Origin: Spirosoma fluviale
GTDB taxonomy: Bacteria; Bacteroidota; Bacteroidia; Cytophagales; Spirosomataceae
DNA length: 64,000 nt
Assembly (NCBI RefSeq): GCF_900230225.1
Contig: NZ_OCNH01000010.1
Span: 62,001-126,000, forward strand
Direction of reading: 5' to 3'
Part shown: piece by piece, positions 6,599 to 14,497 of the stretch
How positions within the stretch are numbered: position 1 is the first letter of the stretch
Layout of the letters: the number at the start of each line of letters is the position of its first letter
Notes under the pieces: generated by a model
Databases searched by the model: none
The model's input: the letters and a program-made list of their open reading frames with translations, nothing else
What the model was told of the DNA's origin: nothing
Position numbers and translations under genes: made by a program

Positions 6599-8395
6599 AT
6601 GAAGATCTTACGCTTGCTGTTTCTGGCATCCAGCACACTCCTTTTTCAATTCACAACGGCCAAACCCACTACGCCACTGGTGTACGAAGTAAACCTCAAC
6701 GACCGCGCCGATGATCAGTTTAAGGTGACGCTGCGGGTGAGCGGCCTGACGGCAGCCAATGCCGTTTACCAGTTCGCGTCCACTGCTCCCGGTACCTATC
6801 AGATCATGGACATTGGCCGGTATGTGCGGTCGTTCAAAGCATTCGATGCCAAAGGCCGCGAACTGAAAACGCAGCAGGTGTCGACCAACCAATGGCAGTT
6901 CGATAAACCCGAAAACGTGCGGACGGTGCAGTACAGCATCGCCGAAACCTGGGATACACCCGTCAACGAGCATAAGCCGTACAACATGTGTGGCACGTCC
7001 ATCGAAAAAGACCACGTGCTCATTAACGGGCAGGGTGTTTTTGGCTTTCCCACCGGTATGCAGGATGCACCCATCGACGTAAAACTCAACTACCCGGCCG
7101 AATGGTCGGTGGGGACGGCGCTGGAGAAAAACGCAAAAGGGTATTTTACGGCGGCTAATTACGACCGCATTGTCGACTCGCCCATTCTGTTGGGCCGCCT
7201 GACAAAAGCAACCACTACGGTAGCGGGGGCGCAGATCGACGTGTACACCTACTCGAAAAGCGACAAGATCAAATCCGATCAACTGCTCACCAACATGCAG
7301 TCGATGCTCAATGCCGCCGGTCAGTTTTTAAAGCAGTTGCCTGTAAAACGGTACACGTTTCTGTACCACTTCGAAGATCAGGATTGGGGCGCGTGGGAGC
7401 ATTCCTACAGTTCGGAATACGTGATCAAAGAAGAGGAATTCTCTCAGAAGCTGGCCGATAACATGACATCGATTGCCGCGCATGAGTTCTTTCACGTTGT
7501 AACGCCCCTCAACATTCACAGCGAAATCATCCAGCAGTTCAACTTCGTAACGCCCACGCCCTCCGAACACCTCTGGCTCTACGAAGGCGTGACCGAGTGG
7601 GCCAGCGATGCCATGCAACTGCGAGGCAAGATTATGGACCTGCCAACGTATTTTGACGAGCTGAGCCAGAAAATAGCGTACGACAAAAGCCTGGATACAA
7701 CCTACAGCCTGAGTAAACTGGGCCTGACCTGCTATACCGACGAAGGCCAGCGGCAATACGGTAACATTTACGCTCGCGGGGCGCTGGTGGCCGGTCTGCT
7801 GGATATTCGTTTGCTGGAACTATCGAACGGAAAGCGCGGCCTGCGCGAAGTGATCAACGAACTGGCCACAACCTACGGACCCAATCAGGCATTTCCTGAA
7901 AAAGAATTCTTTACCATTTTCACGCAAAAGACGTATCCCGAAATCGCCGATTTCTTTAATCGGTACATAAAAGCGACCGAATCGCTGCCCTTTAGTGACT
8001 ATTACGGGAAGCTGGGGATTACCTACATGCCCAGTGTGAACACGGGTCAGAAAGCACCTTACATGGGCATGGGGGCCGGTTTTGCCGATAATAAGTTTTT
8101 GCTGACAAGTCTGAGCGACTCGTTGCGCAAAGCAGGTTTGCAGGAAAAAGACGAGTGGGTTGCTTACAATGGCCAACCCGTAACGCTGGAAACGTTCAGC
8201 GACATTCAAAATGAGTTGAAAAAGCAGAAAGTGGGCGATGTGTATGAGCTGACCGTCAGACGAAATGGGCAGGAACTGAAGGCTAAGGGTACGGTTCAGG
8301 AAAAGGAAGTGGTGCAGAAGTACAAATTTCAACTCGACCCGCAGGCGACACCCCAGCAGATCAAACTGCGGGAGACTTGGCAGCAGAATCTTTAA
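6599..8395 (+). CDS. M61 (glycyl aminopeptidase) family metallopeptidase with PDZ domain
   Basis: A 598-residue exported peptidase. A signal peptide covers about residues 1-21. The zinc-binding HEFFH is at 295-299 and the third ligand lies in WLYEGVTEW (Glu329). The region before it is the beta-rich N-terminal domain typical of M61 enzymes, and the last 110 residues look like a degenerate PDZ domain (GMGAGFADNKFLLTSLSDS, GLQEKDEWVAYNGQPV). M61 enzymes remove N-terminal glycine or alanine, or act more broadly; here the domain order metallopeptidase-PDZ is standard. Location is periplasm or surface. A hairpin at 8405-8432 ends the transcript. The gene is isolated between two unrelated units. 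Confidence 0.88.
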   Translation: MKILRLLFLASSTLLFQFTTAKPTTPLVYEVNLNDRADDQFKVTLRVSGLTAANAVYQFASTAPGTYQIMDIGRYVRSFKAFDAKGRELKTQQVSTNQWQFDKPENVRTVQYSIAETWDTPVNEHKPYNMCGTSIEKDHVLINGQGVFGFPTGMQDAPIDVKLNYPAEWSVGTALEKNAKGYFTAANYDRIVDSPILLGRLTKATTTVAGAQIDVYTYSKSDKIKSDQLLTNMQSMLNAAGQFLKQLPVKRYTFLYHFEDQDWGAWEHSYSSEYVIKEEEFSQKLADNMTSIAAHEFFHVVTPLNIHSEIIQQFNFVTPTPSEHLWLYEGVTEWASDAMQLRGKIMDLPTYFDELSQKIAYDKSLDTTYSLSKLGLTCYTDEGQRQYGNIYARGALVAGLLDIRLLELSNGKRGLREVINELATTYGPNQAFPEKEFFTIFTQKTYPEIADFFNRYIKATESLPFSDYYGKLGITYMPSVNTGQKAPYMGMGAGFADNKFLLTSLSDSLRKAGLQEKDEWVAYNGQPVTLETFSDIQNELKKQKVGDVYELTVRRNGQELKAKGTVQEKEVVQKYKFQLDPQATPQQIKLRETWQQNL

Positions 8396-8404
8396 AAAAC
8401 AAGT

Positions 8405-8432
8405 AAGGCGAGCTACATCCGTAGCTCGCCTT
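8405..8432. terminator. terminator hairpin after the M61 peptidase gene
   Basis: A 12-bp perfect stem (AAGGCGAGCTAC / GTAGCTCGCCTT) with a 4-base loop, nine bases after the stop codon. Only a short T-rich tail follows, so termination strength is uncertain. Confidence 0.65.
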
Positions 8433-8543
8433 GCCTGTCAACAGTATAAATTTTTACTAGGAGCTCTATACAGGCATGACTAAATGACGTACCTGTCAAC
8501 TTACTTTTAGTGTTTTATGGTAGTAGTTTTTTAAGTAGATTTT

Positions 8544-8846
8544 CTAGTTTAGACATAAAGGCGCGAAGGGTGCTAACGTAGTCCGCGTTGATTTGGCCAA
8601 AAGCCGTTCGGCCGTTCGTAAGGTGTTTGATAAAAACGAAACGACTTCCCGTTCGTACGCTTCCAGTACGGCCTCAACCGTAAAGCTGTCCGCATTGAAC
8701 GTCAACGTGGATTTGGTCAACGGAAGCCCATCGCGTAGTGTAGGCTTAAGTATGACAATAATAGTATCTGGATTTTTGTAAGGATAAGCGTCCGCTACGA
8801 AGGCTAATTCGGTTACGGCGGCAATAGTATGTACTAATGTAGGCAT
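8544..8846 (-). CDS. hypothetical protein, 100 residues
   Basis: I do not recognise this protein. It is a 100-residue acidic to neutral polypeptide (MPTLVHTIAAVTELAFVAD onward) with alternating strand-like and helical segments and no signal peptide, membrane helix or metal motif. A long central helix is likely (VEAVLEAYEREVVSFLSNT). The open frame has balanced composition and a plausible upstream -7-like box (TATCTTTA on the minus strand, about 24 bases before the start), which argues that it is a real gene and not a shadow. It sits between the M61 gene terminator and the SNF2 helicase gene, flanked by AT-rich gaps on both sides. Function unknown. Confidence 0.5.
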   Translation of the reverse strand: MPTLVHTIAAVTELAFVADAYPYKNPDTIIVILKPTLRDGLPLTKSTLTFNADSFTVEAVLEAYEREVVSFLSNTLRTAERLLAKSTRTTLAPFAPLCLN

Positions 8847-8980
8847 AAGTAAAAGTTACGGTGAGTATTACGCTGTAAAGATAAATAAGAATTCTATTGT
8901 AAATCTATAGTTTATGATAAATTATTTTTGTTAACATAGGTAATAGCTCCATTTTTGAATTGAAAAGAGAAAAATCTGTA

Positions 8981-11900
8981 TTAATTGAGTAGTTCTAACA
9001 GGTCTTTTTTCGATAATGATTTGAGTACGGCTGTATCAGTTCTAACCAGCTTATCGGCCAGTTCCTGCTTGGTCTCCTGAAGGAGCAGAATCTTTTCTTC
9101 GATGGTATTGGGACAGATCAGCCGAACGGCTACCACATTCTTTTTTTGCCCAATCCGGTAACTCCGGTCGATGGCCTGGTTCTCGACCGCCGGGTTCCAC
9201 CACGGGTCGACCAGGTACACGTAATCGGCCTGGGTCAGGTTGAGCCCCGTCCCGCCCGCTTTGAGGCTGATGAGGAATACGCGAACGCTGTCGTCGGTCT
9301 GGAACCGGTTGACGATAGCCTGCCGGTCGTTGGTTTGGCCGGTCAGGTACTCAAACCCGATCTGCCGGGTTTCCAGCTCTTTTTTGATCAGGTCGAGCAT
9401 GGTCACGAACTGCGAGAAGACCAGGATCTTATGATTTGGCGATTTGTTTTCGATCTGCTCCATCAGCACGTCGATCTTCGCCGACGAGTTACCGTAAAAT
9501 TCTTCGTCGTTGAGTAGCACCGGGGCATTACAGATCTGGCGCAGCTTCGTGAGCCCCTGCAACACATGTAGCTTCGCACGGGGGATATCGCCTTCCTTGG
9601 TCGATAGCAGGTAATTCCGGAACTCCAGTTCGTAGGCGTCATACACCCGGCGCTGCTCCAGACCCATGTCGCAGTGAAGGACCATTTCTGTTTTTTCGGG
9701 CAGTTCGGTTGCCACCTGGGCTTTGGTTCGGCGGAGGATGAACGGGTTGATTTTCTTCTGTAGGTCGCGGGCACGCTGGTAATCGCCAAATTTGTCGATG
9801 GGCGTGGAGTAATGCGCTTTGAAGTGGTTGTAACTGCCCAGCAGACCCGGACAGGCAAACGACAATTGCCCGTATAGGTCAAAGGTGTGGTTTTCGATGG
9901 GCGTACCCGTCAGCACAATCTTGTTGCGGGACTGTAATAAACGCGCGGCCTGGTACCGCTGCGACTCGGGATTTTTAATAGCCTGCGATTCGTCCAGAAA
10001 TACGTAATTAAACGGGTATTCCTTCAGAAAACGAATGTCGGACAGGAGCGTACCGTACGAGGTCAGGATAATTTCGTATTGATCGAACTCTTTTTTGGTC
10101 AGGCCACGATTAGCCCCGTAAAAGGTGTGTATGCGGAGGTTGGGGGCAAATTTGGCCACTTCGGCCTGCCAGTTGAAGAGCAGCGATTTAGGTACAACGA
10201 CCAGATTGGTATTAGGCCGGTTTTTCGTGCGCTGCAACAGAATAAACGCGATGATTTGAACGGTTTTCCCAAGGCCCATATCGTCGGCCAGGCAACCGCC
10301 GAAGCCGAGTTCATCGAGGAAGTTCAGCCAGTTTAATCCTTCTTTCTGATAATCCCGGAGGGTAGCCTGTAGCTCGCCCGGCACCGCAACGGGACGGATG
10401 GACGTAAAATCCCGGAACCCTTTCGCAAACAGCGCCAACTGATCCTTTACGTCATTCAGCAGTTCTTCTTCGGCATATAGTTCACGGATGCTCTGAAAGT
10501 TGACTTTGGGGGTTCGGATACGATCGTCGACAACTTCGCCCGCCTGGAAATAGGCCGAAAACCGGTCGAGCCATTCGCTAGGAAGCAGGCCCTGCGTTCC
10601 ATCGTCGAGCGTAACGAACCGGCTGCGGTTTTTGATGGCCTTATGCAGGTGTTTGAGCGATACTGTTTGCTTACCGTACGACAGTCCCAGCGCCGTTTCG
10701 AACCAGTTGAGGCCACTGCTCACCGTCACCGAAACTTTGGCTTTATTGGAATTCAGTTTGTTGTTTTTCAGCGTGTTGAAACCCAACACCTTAATGCCCT
10801 GGCTGGTCCAGGCCTCAAAAGCGTCCAGAAACCAGCCTTCATCGAGTACATGCTTTTTGTACAGGTAGAAATAGCTCTGGTTCAGCTGATCGTAAAAATC
10901 GGGATGCTCCGCCAGTACAGCCATCGTGAACGCTACTTCGGCGGCTTCGTCCCGCGCCACAGAAAACGGTTTCCCTTTGCGGTCGACGGCCTGAATCTGC
11001 CGCTTGGACAGCACCGGAACTTCGGCGTTTCCGTACTTCATCACCGGCGTCAGGAACACATAATTCTCCGTACCCGACAGATAAATAAGTCGCTCCCGTT
11101 CTTCCGCGAAACCCTGCTGCGCCAGTTGGTTGGGGGTGGCCGGTTTCAGGTACGCGTACTGAATTAAAACCTGATCTTCCAGTTCCGACAATACCGTCTG
11201 CTGAAAGAGGTCGTACTTCGACTGGTGAATGGCTAGTCTGGTCTTCTTTTTGTTGAAAAACTGTATAACGCGCAGGTGAGCCGGGTTGTCGATCAGGTAC
11301 AGCGTATCGTCGAGCAAAATAAAATAATCGTACCGGAGCGTGAGGGTGTGCAGGCCATGCGTTGCCCCATTGATCGTGACGCTTCCCGAAACCTCGTAAA
11401 AACTGTCGACGTACTGAACGGTTAACCGAAGGTCGGTTTTCAGGCTGGCCAGTTTGATCGGAACAAGCGAGTGGGCGGTTATATTCTCCGAAACGCGGCT
11501 GGAATGGTAGTAAACCGCCAGTTTCGACGGATTACCCGCCACCAGCCGTAACCCTTCCAGATCAATCTCTTCGTTTTTCGTTCGGTGATGGTTCTGAAAT
11601 TTAGCCACTGCCGAAAAGAATCTGACTTCATTCAGATTGTCGACTTTAGGTAGCAGGTCAAGTGGCTGAAGGTCCGTTAAGGGGTTCTTGGGCTTACCGT
11701 CTTTGGTTGTTGCCACATCGAAAAGCTCCAGACAGAAGTTGTCGTAATACCGATGCTTCGTAAACACCAGTATCCGTTTTTGACCGGGCGAAAGCTCCTC
11801 CATCATCGGCCCCTGTCGCGTGGTTTTCGGGAGCAAACTCGCGGTCAGGCGTTCGCGGTCGGCCGGGGTAAATGGAATGAGTTCGTCCCTTTTGGGGCGA

Positions 11901-12364
11901 ATGGTAATGGTTTTGTTGTCGTAATCCAGTCGGAAAAAATCGTCCGGTCGGGCTTCGTTTTCCAGTCCGTAATCACTGGCTACCTGCCGGATCGCTTCGT
12001 GCCGAATGGCCGGGTCGAAAAAGATACGCAGCTCCCGCCGACCAATCAGGCTGGATAGTACCTGCGTTTGATGGGTGCAGAGTTTGGTTTTGGTAGCCTC
12101 GCAGGTGCAGGACACCAGCAGGGCATCGGCCGTCTGCCGAACGACAACGACCGGAAAATAAGCCACCCGCGATGCCGTCGTAAACGTTCCCTGATCGACG
12201 CTGATACTGGTCGGGATAATGTCGGCGTAGGAGTCTGCCGACGTCAGGAAGCCCCCGCTATGCATGGCCAGCAGACTATCCGTCAAGGTCGGCACCGTGA
12301 CAGCGTCCAGCCGGTAATCGTAGGTAAAGTTAGTGTTGTCGCTATTTTCAGAAGATTGTCGCAT
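8981..12364 (-). CDS. SWIM-domain SNF2-family DEAD/DEAH helicase-like ATPase
   Basis: A 1127-residue protein from the ATG at 12364; the frame opens 39 bases further upstream but this start has a purine-rich GGAAAG before it. The N-terminus carries a SWIM zinc-binding motif (CTCEATKTKLCTH, CxC...CxH) near residue 105. The C-terminal half is a full SNF2 ATPase: DDMGLGKTVQ (Walker A), FLDESQAIKN (DExx box), LTGTPIEN, RQICNAP, and QAIDRSYRIGQKK (motif VI). SNF2 proteins move along duplex DNA and displace or remodel bound proteins; bacterial SWIM/SNF2 members resemble RapA-like and phage-defence helicases but most are uncharacterised. It is followed upstream by an unrelated small pair, so it is probably monocistronic. 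Confidence 0.9.
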   Translation of the reverse strand: MRQSSENSDNTNFTYDYRLDAVTVPTLTDSLLAMHSGGFLTSADSYADIIPTSISVDQGTFTTASRVAYFPVVVVRQTADALLVSCTCEATKTKLCTHQTQVLSSLIGRRELRIFFDPAIRHEAIRQVASDYGLENEARPDDFFRLDYDNKTITIRPKRDELIPFTPADRERLTASLLPKTTRQGPMMEELSPGQKRILVFTKHRYYDNFCLELFDVATTKDGKPKNPLTDLQPLDLLPKVDNLNEVRFFSAVAKFQNHHRTKNEEIDLEGLRLVAGNPSKLAVYYHSSRVSENITAHSLVPIKLASLKTDLRLTVQYVDSFYEVSGSVTINGATHGLHTLTLRYDYFILLDDTLYLIDNPAHLRVIQFFNKKKTRLAIHQSKYDLFQQTVLSELEDQVLIQYAYLKPATPNQLAQQGFAEERERLIYLSGTENYVFLTPVMKYGNAEVPVLSKRQIQAVDRKGKPFSVARDEAAEVAFTMAVLAEHPDFYDQLNQSYFYLYKKHVLDEGWFLDAFEAWTSQGIKVLGFNTLKNNKLNSNKAKVSVTVSSGLNWFETALGLSYGKQTVSLKHLHKAIKNRSRFVTLDDGTQGLLPSEWLDRFSAYFQAGEVVDDRIRTPKVNFQSIRELYAEEELLNDVKDQLALFAKGFRDFTSIRPVAVPGELQATLRDYQKEGLNWLNFLDELGFGGCLADDMGLGKTVQIIAFILLQRTKNRPNTNLVVVPKSLLFNWQAEVAKFAPNLRIHTFYGANRGLTKKEFDQYEIILTSYGTLLSDIRFLKEYPFNYVFLDESQAIKNPESQRYQAARLLQSRNKIVLTGTPIENHTFDLYGQLSFACPGLLGSYNHFKAHYSTPIDKFGDYQRARDLQKKINPFILRRTKAQVATELPEKTEMVLHCDMGLEQRRVYDAYELEFRNYLLSTKEGDIPRAKLHVLQGLTKLRQICNAPVLLNDEEFYGNSSAKIDVLMEQIENKSPNHKILVFSQFVTMLDLIKKELETRQIGFEYLTGQTNDRQAIVNRFQTDDSVRVFLISLKAGGTGLNLTQADYVYLVDPWWNPAVENQAIDRSYRIGQKKNVVAVRLICPNTIEEKILLLQETKQELADKLVRTDTAVLKSLSKKDLLELLN

Positions 12365-12419
12365 TGGTGATACTTTCCTGTACTTTTCAACGGTAAATAC
12401 CAATATTGGCTATCTATCC

Positions 12420-12920
12420 CTACTTATGAAAAAGCGTAAAAAACAGGTTTTTTATTTCATCTCTTGCCGGATGATCACTGCGGAAAATAACGGACGAATA
12501 AATTCGATCATCAATAATTGTGTGGTCAAGCTTTACAAAATAGTCTTTGCCGGTCTTTAAGTACCAACTGTGAAATAGTCTGTTTCTGGCTATTTCCTGA
12601 TTATTATCCAGGCTACACACATAGCTAACGACCGCCGTTGGTAGGGATTCAAACGTTTGATAAAGGGCGCTTATTATCGTTTGCTCGATACGCGGATCTT
12701 TAGGTTGAATTTGTCCGGACAGGTGAGTTATGGTAAATGAAAAAACTGGGTTTATAGACGAAAAAGACGACTCAGTTAAATAGCCTGAGTCGTCTGTAAA
12801 GCTTATTTCATAGAGTAGACCAAGGTCTGTCTCAAAGATGAAACCGGTATCACTGTCCTTCAGCAGGTACGGTAAAGGGCTTGACAAATTTAACTCCGGC
12901 CGGTTTTTTTGTTTCATCAC
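12420..12920 (-). CDS. hypothetical protein, DUF6169-like
   Basis: A 166-residue protein (start at 12920, or the second Met at 12917). I only tentatively recall it as a member of the Bacteroidota family DUF6169. The N-terminal portion (GFIFETDLGLLYEISFTDDSGYL) and the motif RNRLFHSWYLKTG near 115-127 are the most protein-like features. There is no signal peptide or membrane segment, so it is cytoplasmic. Its gene overlaps the upstream small gene by 71 bases. This tight overlap of a tiny gene with a larger one is reminiscent of toxin-antitoxin pairs but is not proof. A perfect 10-bp inverted repeat (12766-12775 with 12785-12794) lies inside the coding region. Confidence 0.6.
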   Translation of the reverse strand: MMKQKNRPELNLSSPLPYLLKDSDTGFIFETDLGLLYEISFTDDSGYLTESSFSSINPVFSFTITHLSGQIQPKDPRIEQTIISALYQTFESLPTAVVSYVCSLDNNQEIARNRLFHSWYLKTGKDYFVKLDHTIIDDRIYSSVIFRSDHPARDEIKNLFFTLFHK

Positions 12921-13005
12921 CGCTCTTTAAGTACTCTTGAATGCGTCGTTTTTTGTCTAACATCTGCTGGGCGATCTCTTTCGGACGCTCTACTGTTGTT
13001 GCCAT
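12850..13005 (-). CDS. small protein overlapping the DUF6169-like gene, possible antitoxin
   Basis: From ATG at 13005 the product is 51 residues: MATTVERPKEIAQQMLDKK, then a short basic helix, then the tail VKFVKPFTVPAEGQ. The frame extends upstream to 13077 but the upstream part is unlike a protein start, so 13005 is preferred. The sequence is charged and helical in the first 30 residues, with a loose hydrophobic tail, a style seen in small antitoxins and adaptor proteins. It overlaps the downstream gene by 71 bases, implying translational coupling. I do not recognise a family. What it does is unknown; partnership with the following gene is inferred from the overlap. Confidence 0.5.
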   Translation of the reverse strand: MATTVERPKEIAQQMLDKKRRIQEYLKSGDETKKPAGVKFVKPFTVPAEGQ

Positions 13006-13130
13006 AAGCGGTAGATGTTTACGTGAACAAAATCGTTGTATCCTATGCAATATAGAACGAATAGCTGTCAGTACCAACTACTCGTTGTTGTTGCGTTTTA
13101 GCCAAAACGCTTGTGTTAAGCATTGGCCAA

Positions 13131-14366
13131 TCATAACAAAACTTCGGACATGGGCTCGTCCAGATCATTGGCTTTGGCCTGTTGGCGAATGACCCGCTCG
13201 CCGATCAGCAGAATGACCACTCCTAGGGTGATGCAGCCCGTCATGACGCCCACCATTGGGATGGCCGTGTTGTTGTGCAACAGGCTGACAGAGGCCGATA
13301 CCAGCGAACCAAAGCCCATTCGGAAACTTCCCATGAGGGCAGCTGCACTGCCCGCGTGCCGGGAAAACGGTGCCAGCGACAGTGCCGACGCATTGGGGTT
13401 GGTGATTCCCTGACCGCCCAGAAACAGGAATAACATGCCAATCAGGCCATATTGCCCATACCAGCCCGCCCAGGTACCCAGCACCAACAGCACCCCAACT
13501 ACGGTTTGGTAAATCAGCGTGACGAAAATGATCTGTTCGTTACTGAACCGCCGAAGCAGGAAGCGATTCAACTGCGTTGGTCCGATCATGGCGATGGCCA
13601 GGAAGGCGAAAATCCAGCCGTATTCCTGAGCGCTGACGTGGTAGATATTCATGAACACATCGGAAGAACCCGCCAGATACGCGAACGGGGCTGAGGTGGC
13701 AATACCGCCAACCAGCGTATAGGTCAGGAACTGGGGCTGTTTCAGCACGGTGAAAAAACTGCCCATAACGGCCTTCGGGCGGAGGGACAACGACGCATCG
13801 GGCGCTTTACCGTTGGGTAAAACGAAATAGACCCCAGCTAACATCAAGACCGTGATGATAGCCAGGATAACAAAGATGGAGTGCCAGCCAAAGGCAACAG
13901 TGGCGTACCCGCCAACGGTTGGCGCAATCATGGGCGAAACGGCTACCACCAGGGTAAGCAGCGAAAAGACCTGCGCAATCTCGCCCACCGGAAATAGATC
14001 GCGCACCAGCGCCTGCGCGGCTACCAGACCCACACAACCGCCAAGTGCCTGCAGCAGACGCATGGCGATCAGCATCTCGATCGACGAACTGAACGCACAG
14101 CCAATCGAGGCAATGCCGTACACGATCAAGCCCGCAAACAGGGGCCGCTTCCTGCCAAAGCGGTCGAGCAGGGGGCCATACAAAAGCTGCCCTACCGAAA
14201 TACCGACCAGATAAGCCGTGAGGGAAAGCTGAACCTGCGAAATGGACGTACGAAGGTCTCTGGCAATAGCCGGAAAGCCCGGCAAATACATGTCGATGGA
14301 AAACGGACTGATCGTTGAGAGTGCCCCTAAAATCAGGATAATAACAAAATGCTGTCGGCGAGTCAT
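13131..14366 (-). CDS. Bcr/CflA-type multidrug efflux MFS transporter
   Basis: A 411-residue, 12-helix major facilitator. The opening GALSTISPFSIDMYLPGFPAIA is the signature of Bcr/CflA drug:proton antiporters, and the loop 2/3 motif GPLLDRFGRKRPL contains the conserved D-R-x-G-R/K-K/R of the superfamily. Bcr-type members export bicyclomycin, sulphonamides, chloramphenicol, or in some bacteria amino acids such as cysteine. The charged C-terminal tail (LIGERVIRQQAKANDLDEP) is cytoplasmic. No regulator gene lies next to it. The gap before it (14367-14497) contains no clear promoter box that I could mark. Confidence 0.88.
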   Translation of the reverse strand: MTRRQHFVIILILGALSTISPFSIDMYLPGFPAIARDLRTSISQVQLSLTAYLVGISVGQLLYGPLLDRFGRKRPLFAGLIVYGIASIGCAFSSSIEMLIAMRLLQALGGCVGLVAAQALVRDLFPVGEIAQVFSLLTLVVAVSPMIAPTVGGYATVAFGWHSIFVILAIITVLMLAGVYFVLPNGKAPDASLSLRPKAVMGSFFTVLKQPQFLTYTLVGGIATSAPFAYLAGSSDVFMNIYHVSAQEYGWIFAFLAIAMIGPTQLNRFLLRRFSNEQIIFVTLIYQTVVGVLLVLGTWAGWYGQYGLIGMLFLFLGGQGITNPNASALSLAPFSRHAGSAAALMGSFRMGFGSLVSASVSLLHNNTAIPMVGVMTGCITLGVVILLIGERVIRQQAKANDLDEPMSEVLL

Positions 14367-14497
14367 AAACTCAACTGGGAGGTACTTATGTAGATACGCG
14401 TTCCAGTAAACGATTGTTCCCGTCGGGCGGCCGGTTGTTAGGGGTTTGGCTTTGGCTTTGGTGTTCGGTACTAACTACTGTAAGAGGGTTTGCTTTG

